In this document: positions 60,642-64,000 of the stretch, piece after piece
Layout of the letters: each line of letters starts with the position of its first letter
Position numbering within the stretch: the stretch's first letter is position 1
Source: Phycisphaerales bacterium
Lineage (GTDB): Bacteria; Planctomycetota; Phycisphaerae; UBA1845; Fen-1342
NCBI GenBank assembly: GCA_016716475.1
Contig: JADJWG010000002.1
Location: forward strand, 124,001-188,000
DNA: 64,000 nt
Reading direction: 5' to 3'
The notes under the pieces: generated by a model
Databases searched by the model: none
Told to the model about the DNA's origin: nothing
Seen by the model: the letters and a program-made list of their open reading frames with translations, nothing else
Made by a program: the position numbers and the translations under genes

Positions 60642-63340
60642 TGATTGAGCCCATGATGGATGACGTAACCGAGCGTCCTACCCAACCCCGCGATATTGAC
60701 CCGATCGAAACGGCCGAATGGCTGGCCTCGATCGAAGCGGTCCACCACCAAGGCGGGACGCGCCGCACGCATTTCCTGCTGGACCAGTTGCACCGCTGGG
60801 CCCTGAAGCGTGAAGTCCCGATTCCGTTCGCGGCGAATACGCCGTACATCAACACGATCCCCAAGCGTGAGCAACCGCCGTACCCCGGCGACCGCAAGAT
60901 CGAGCGCCGCATCAAGAGCTACGCGCGCTGGAACGCGATGGCCATGGTGGTGCGCGGGAATCGCGAGTCGGATGGCATCGGCGGCCACATCTCGACGTTT
61001 GCATCTTCGGCGACGCTGTACGAAGTGGGCTTCAATCACTTCTTCAGGGCCAAGACGGAGCACACGTCGGGCGATCACATCTTCTTTCAGGGGCACGCCT
61101 CGCCGGGGATCTATGCGCGGGCGTTCCTGGAGGGACGGCTCAGTACGACGCAACTCCATAACTTTCGGCGCGAGTTCGGCCAGGGTGGCGGGCTTTCGTC
61201 CTATCCGCACCCGTGGCTGATGCCTGATTTCTGGGAGTTCCCGACGGTTTCGATGGGGCTTGGGCCGATCAACTCGATCTACCAGGCGCGCTTCAATCGC
61301 TACCTCGAAGACCGCGGCCTCATGCGCACAAGTGGTTCGCGCGTCTGGGCTTTCCTCGGCGACGGGGAAATGGACGAGCCCGAGAGTCTCGGGGCGATTC
61401 ACCTTGCCGCACGCGAGCACCTCGACAACCTGACGTGGGTGATCAACTGCAACCTCCAGCGGCTCGATGGGCCGGTGCGGGGGAATGGCAACATCATCCA
61501 GGAGCTCGAGGCGAATTTCCGCGGGGCGGGCTGGAATGTCATCAAGGTCATCTGGGGCAGCGATTGGGATCCGCTTTTTGCCGCGGATACCGACGGGTTA
61601 CTGATCCAGCACATGCACGACGTGGTGGACGGCCAATGGCAGCGCTTCACGGTCGAATCCGGATCCTATTCCCGTGAGCACTTCTTTGGCCGCCATCCCG
61701 AAATGCTGCGGCTGGTCGACCGTCTGACCGACGAGCAGATTCGCACTTTGCGTCTGGGCGGGCATGACCCGGAAAAGGTCTACGCGGCGTATGCGGCGGC
61801 GGCGGCTGCGCAGGGTCGGCCGAACGTGATCCTCGTCCGTACGATCAAGGGCTACGGACTGGGCGAAGCGGGCGAGGGTAAGAACATTACCCATCAGCAG
61901 AAGAAGCTCAACGAGGATGAGCTGCGGGCGTTCCGCGACCGTTTCGAGATACCGATCAGCGACAAGGAGCTGAAAGACGCCCCGTTCTGCCGCTTCGACG
62001 AGGGCAGCCCCGAGTACGAGTACCTGCACGAGCGGCGCAAGGCCCTGGGCGGCTACGTCCCGCAGCGCAAGGTGCGGGCGGTGTCGATCGAGCCTCCCGA
62101 GCGCAGCATGTTCGACGAGTTTCTACAGGGCAGCGGCGATCGGGCGGTGGCCACGACCATGGCGCTTGTGCGCATGCTGAACCGGCTGATGTCGGACAAG
62201 CGCCTCGGCAAGCTGATCGTTCCGATCGTTCCCGACGAAGCCCGCACCTTCGGCATGGAAGCATTGTTCCGCAGCTTCGGCATCTACGCCCACGCCGGGC
62301 AGCTCTACGAACCGGTCGATGCGCACCTGTTGATGCGGTATGAGGAGCGTAAGAACGGGCAAATTCTGGAGGAAGGCATCACGGAGTGCGGGTCGATGGC
62401 GTCGTGGATCGCGGCCGGCAGTGCCTATGCCACGCACGGCCTGACCATGATCCCCTTCTTCCTGTTCTATTCGATGTTCGGCTTCCAGCGGGTCGGCGAC
62501 AGCATCTGGCTCGCGGCAGACCAGCGCTGCCGCGGCTTTCTGTGCGGTGCCACCGCCGGCCGCACGACGTTGAATGGTGAAGGGCTTCAGCACCAGGACG
62601 GCCATAGTCTGCTGCATGCAAGCACCGTGCCGACATGCCAGTCGTACGATGCGGCGTTCGCGTTTGAGTTGGCGTTGATCGTCCAGGACGGCATTCGGCG
62701 GATGTACGAGGACGGGGAGGACATTTTCTACTACCTGACGATCTACAACGAGACCTACCCGATGCCCGCGCAGGTGCCGGGTTGCGAAGAAGGCGTGCTG
62801 AAGGGCTTCTACAAATTCCGGGCGGCGGAGAAGCCCGGGAAGCTCCCGCGGATTCACTTGTTTGGCAGCGGTCCGCTGATGCAGGAGGCGCTGCGCGCAC
62901 AGGAGCTGCTGCGTGAACGCTACAAGGTCGCGGCCGACGTCTGGAGCGTGACGAGCTACAACCAGCTCTATCGCGAAGCCATGGCCTGCCGGCGGTGGAA
63001 TCGCCTGCACCCAGCCGCACCGCAGCGTGTGCCTTACTTCTCACAGAAGCTGGCCGCGGAACCTTGGCCGATCGTGACGACATCCGACTACGTGAGTACG
63101 CTGGCCGAGCGGCTGGCGCCGTTCGCGCCGGCGGGCATGTCGATCCTGAGCACGGATGGCTTCGGTCGCAGTGAGACACGGCGGAATCTCCGGAACCATT
63201 TCGAGACGACGGCGGAGTTCGTGACGCTGGCCGCGCTGACGGAACTGGCCCAGCGGGAACAGTTCGACCGTGCGAAGCTGCCGCAGGTCGTGGCCGACCT
63301 GGGGATTGATCCCGAGAAGCGCGACCCGGCGACGGCGTAA
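60641..63340 (+). CDS. aceE: pyruvate dehydrogenase E1 component (homodimeric)
   Basis: AceE decarboxylates pyruvate with thiamin diphosphate and acetylates the lipoyl domain of E2. The 899-residue single-chain E1 has IKSYARWNAMAMVVRGNRESDGIGGHISTFASSATLYEVGFNHFF, GHASPGIYARAFLEGR, the TPP-binding VWAFLGDGEMDEPESLGAI ... NCNLQRLDGPVRGNG (GDG...NCN), and IVPIVPDEARTFGMEALFRSFGIYA. The frame is open to 60548; ATG 60641 fits the family start and the promoter. E2 and E3 are not within the 660 bp downstream, where a helicase gene starts instead. Confidence 0.96.
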   Translation: MIEPMMDDVTERPTQPRDIDPIETAEWLASIEAVHHQGGTRRTHFLLDQLHRWALKREVPIPFAANTPYINTIPKREQPPYPGDRKIERRIKSYARWNAMAMVVRGNRESDGIGGHISTFASSATLYEVGFNHFFRAKTEHTSGDHIFFQGHASPGIYARAFLEGRLSTTQLHNFRREFGQGGGLSSYPHPWLMPDFWEFPTVSMGLGPINSIYQARFNRYLEDRGLMRTSGSRVWAFLGDGEMDEPESLGAIHLAAREHLDNLTWVINCNLQRLDGPVRGNGNIIQELEANFRGAGWNVIKVIWGSDWDPLFAADTDGLLIQHMHDVVDGQWQRFTVESGSYSREHFFGRHPEMLRLVDRLTDEQIRTLRLGGHDPEKVYAAYAAAAAAQGRPNVILVRTIKGYGLGEAGEGKNITHQQKKLNEDELRAFRDRFEIPISDKELKDAPFCRFDEGSPEYEYLHERRKALGGYVPQRKVRAVSIEPPERSMFDEFLQGSGDRAVATTMALVRMLNRLMSDKRLGKLIVPIVPDEARTFGMEALFRSFGIYAHAGQLYEPVDAHLLMRYEERKNGQILEEGITECGSMASWIAAGSAYATHGLTMIPFFLFYSMFGFQRVGDSIWLAADQRCRGFLCGATAGRTTLNGEGLQHQDGHSLLHASTVPTCQSYDAAFAFELALIVQDGIRRMYEDGEDIFYYLTIYNETYPMPAQVPGCEEGVLKGFYKFRAAEKPGKLPRIHLFGSGPLMQEALRAQELLRERYKVAADVWSVTSYNQLYREAMACRRWNRLHPAAPQRVPYFSQKLAAEPWPIVTTSDYVSTLAERLAPFAPAGMSILSTDGFGRSETRRNLRNHFETTAEFVTLAALTELAQREQFDRAKLPQVVADLGIDPEKRDPATA

Positions 63341-63498
63341 GTCCAACTCCGGTCCGCCCGGGGCCTGCTGGTCGGGCGCCCGGTTCTCCGGGGCCTCAGA
63401 CCGTGTCTTGAGCTGTGCCGGGCCTGTCCCGTGGCACCACGGTGGCGCCACTTCGAGCCGCAGTGTTCCGGGGGGCTGGCCGAAGGAGAACGATCCCC

Positions 63499-64000
63499 AT
63501 GGCGCTCAGCCGCGACGAGATCTGTTCGCGTTTCCTCGAAGCGGTGCCCTACGAACTGTACCCGGTGCAGGAGGAAGCCCTGCTGGCGTGGTTCGAACAG
63601 GACGGCGGCGTCATGGTCTGCGCACCGACGGGGATGGGCAAAACCCTGATTGCCGAGGCGGCACTCTTTGAAGCTCTTCACAGCGGCCGCCGGCTGTACT
63701 ACACCACGCCGCTGATTGCCCTGACCGAGCAGAAATTCCGCGAGTTCCAGGATCTGGCGGAACGCTGGGGTTTCCAGCGCACCGAGGTCGGCTTCATCAC
63801 GGGGAACCGGCGCGAGAATCCCGAGGCGCTGATCCGAGTAGTCGTGGCCGAAATTCTGTTGAATCACCTGCTGGCGCGCGACGCGGCGGTGGCCGATCTG
63901 GATCATGTCGGCGCCGTGGTCATGGACGAGTTTCACAGCTTCAACGACTTCGAGCGCGGCGTGGTGTGGGAGCTTTCACTCACGCTGCTGCCGCCGCACG
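63499..64000 (+). CDS. superfamily II DEAD/DEAH-type helicase, N-terminal part
   Basis: The frame runs off the window; 167 residues are seen. YPVQEEALLAWF with Q-like motif, Walker A VCAPTGMGKTLIAEAAL, motif Ia LYYTTPLIALTEQKFREF, FITGNRRENP, VVAEILLNHLL and motif II VVMDEFHSF (DExH box) are in the right order. It resembles Ski2/DEAD-DEAH helicases of unclear substrate, with VVAEIL in place of the more common TTEIL. AAGGAGA nine nt before ATG 63499 supports the start. Confidence 0.88.
   Translation, partial: MALSRDEICSRFLEAVPYELYPVQEEALLAWFEQDGGVMVCAPTGMGKTLIAEAALFEALHSGRRLYYTTPLIALTEQKFREFQDLAERWGFQRTEVGFITGNRRENPEALIRVVVAEILLNHLLARDAAVADLDHVGAVVMDEFHSFNDFERGVVWELSLTLLPPH

Overview
This is a high-GC bacterial chromosome segment, most likely from a member of the Planctomycetota, perhaps a Phycisphaerae-like lineage. 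The clues are an exported protein built of Asp/Asn-rich calcium repeats with a Cys/hydrophobic/Arg C-terminus, a large zinc-ribbon membrane protein, an FG-GAP secreted protein, housekeeping genes scattered rather than clustered, and dispersed intergenic repeats. The assignment is inference: no rRNA or other taxonomic marker is present.

Layout. 1-12.5 kb: end of an MBOAT acyltransferase, the calcium-repeat protein, pyrC, a homocysteine methyltransferase-like gene, a GNAT, murD-mutY, an exported thioredoxin-fold/TPR protein, a SelW-type selenoprotein read through an in-frame TGA, an SDR epimerase, thiD and a DegT aminotransferase. 12.5-15.7 kb: a repeat-rich spacer and a restriction-modification operon (C5 methyltransferase with a B3-like N-terminal domain, HNH nuclease, Vsr) that looks acquired. 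15.8-26.4 kb: trpA, argF, prolyl oligopeptidase, histidine kinase, zinc-ribbon membrane protein, trpS-scpA, RidA and a ROK kinase. 26.4-35.3 kb: a spacer with a terminator and a possible ncRNA, a DNA methyltransferase, CoA-binding and STAS proteins, an antiquitin-type aldehyde dehydrogenase, pheA, a GGQ-domain rescue factor, and two crotonases with nadC.

35.4-49.7 kb: an orphan radical SAM protein, an AbgT transporter, an isolated atpC, an FG-GAP protein, a three-gene metal ABC operon joined by ATGA overlaps, a methyltransferase, a GT39-like membrane protein with a VOC protein, and a B12-binding domain fused to a MeaB-type GTPase without a mutase domain. 49.8-64 kb: coaE, rho, tsaD, xylB, then a long leftward gene string (rplU, exported protein, rph, lipoprotein, rdgB, coaD, metallophosphoesterase), divergent from aceE, and finally the start of an SF2 helicase.

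Most genes are housekeeping: pyrimidine, Trp, Phe, Arg, NAD, thiamin and CoA synthesis, cell wall, tRNA modification and charging, DNA and nucleotide-pool repair, pyruvate oxidation. The most notable items are the selenoprotein, whose coding frame is hidden by a UGA codon, the B12-domain/GTPase fusion, and the B3-domain methyltransferase system. Also worth checking are a 28-bp operator-like inverted repeat and a leaderless-type promoter upstream of aceE, and a dispersed repeat that supplies the stop codon of an ABC permease.
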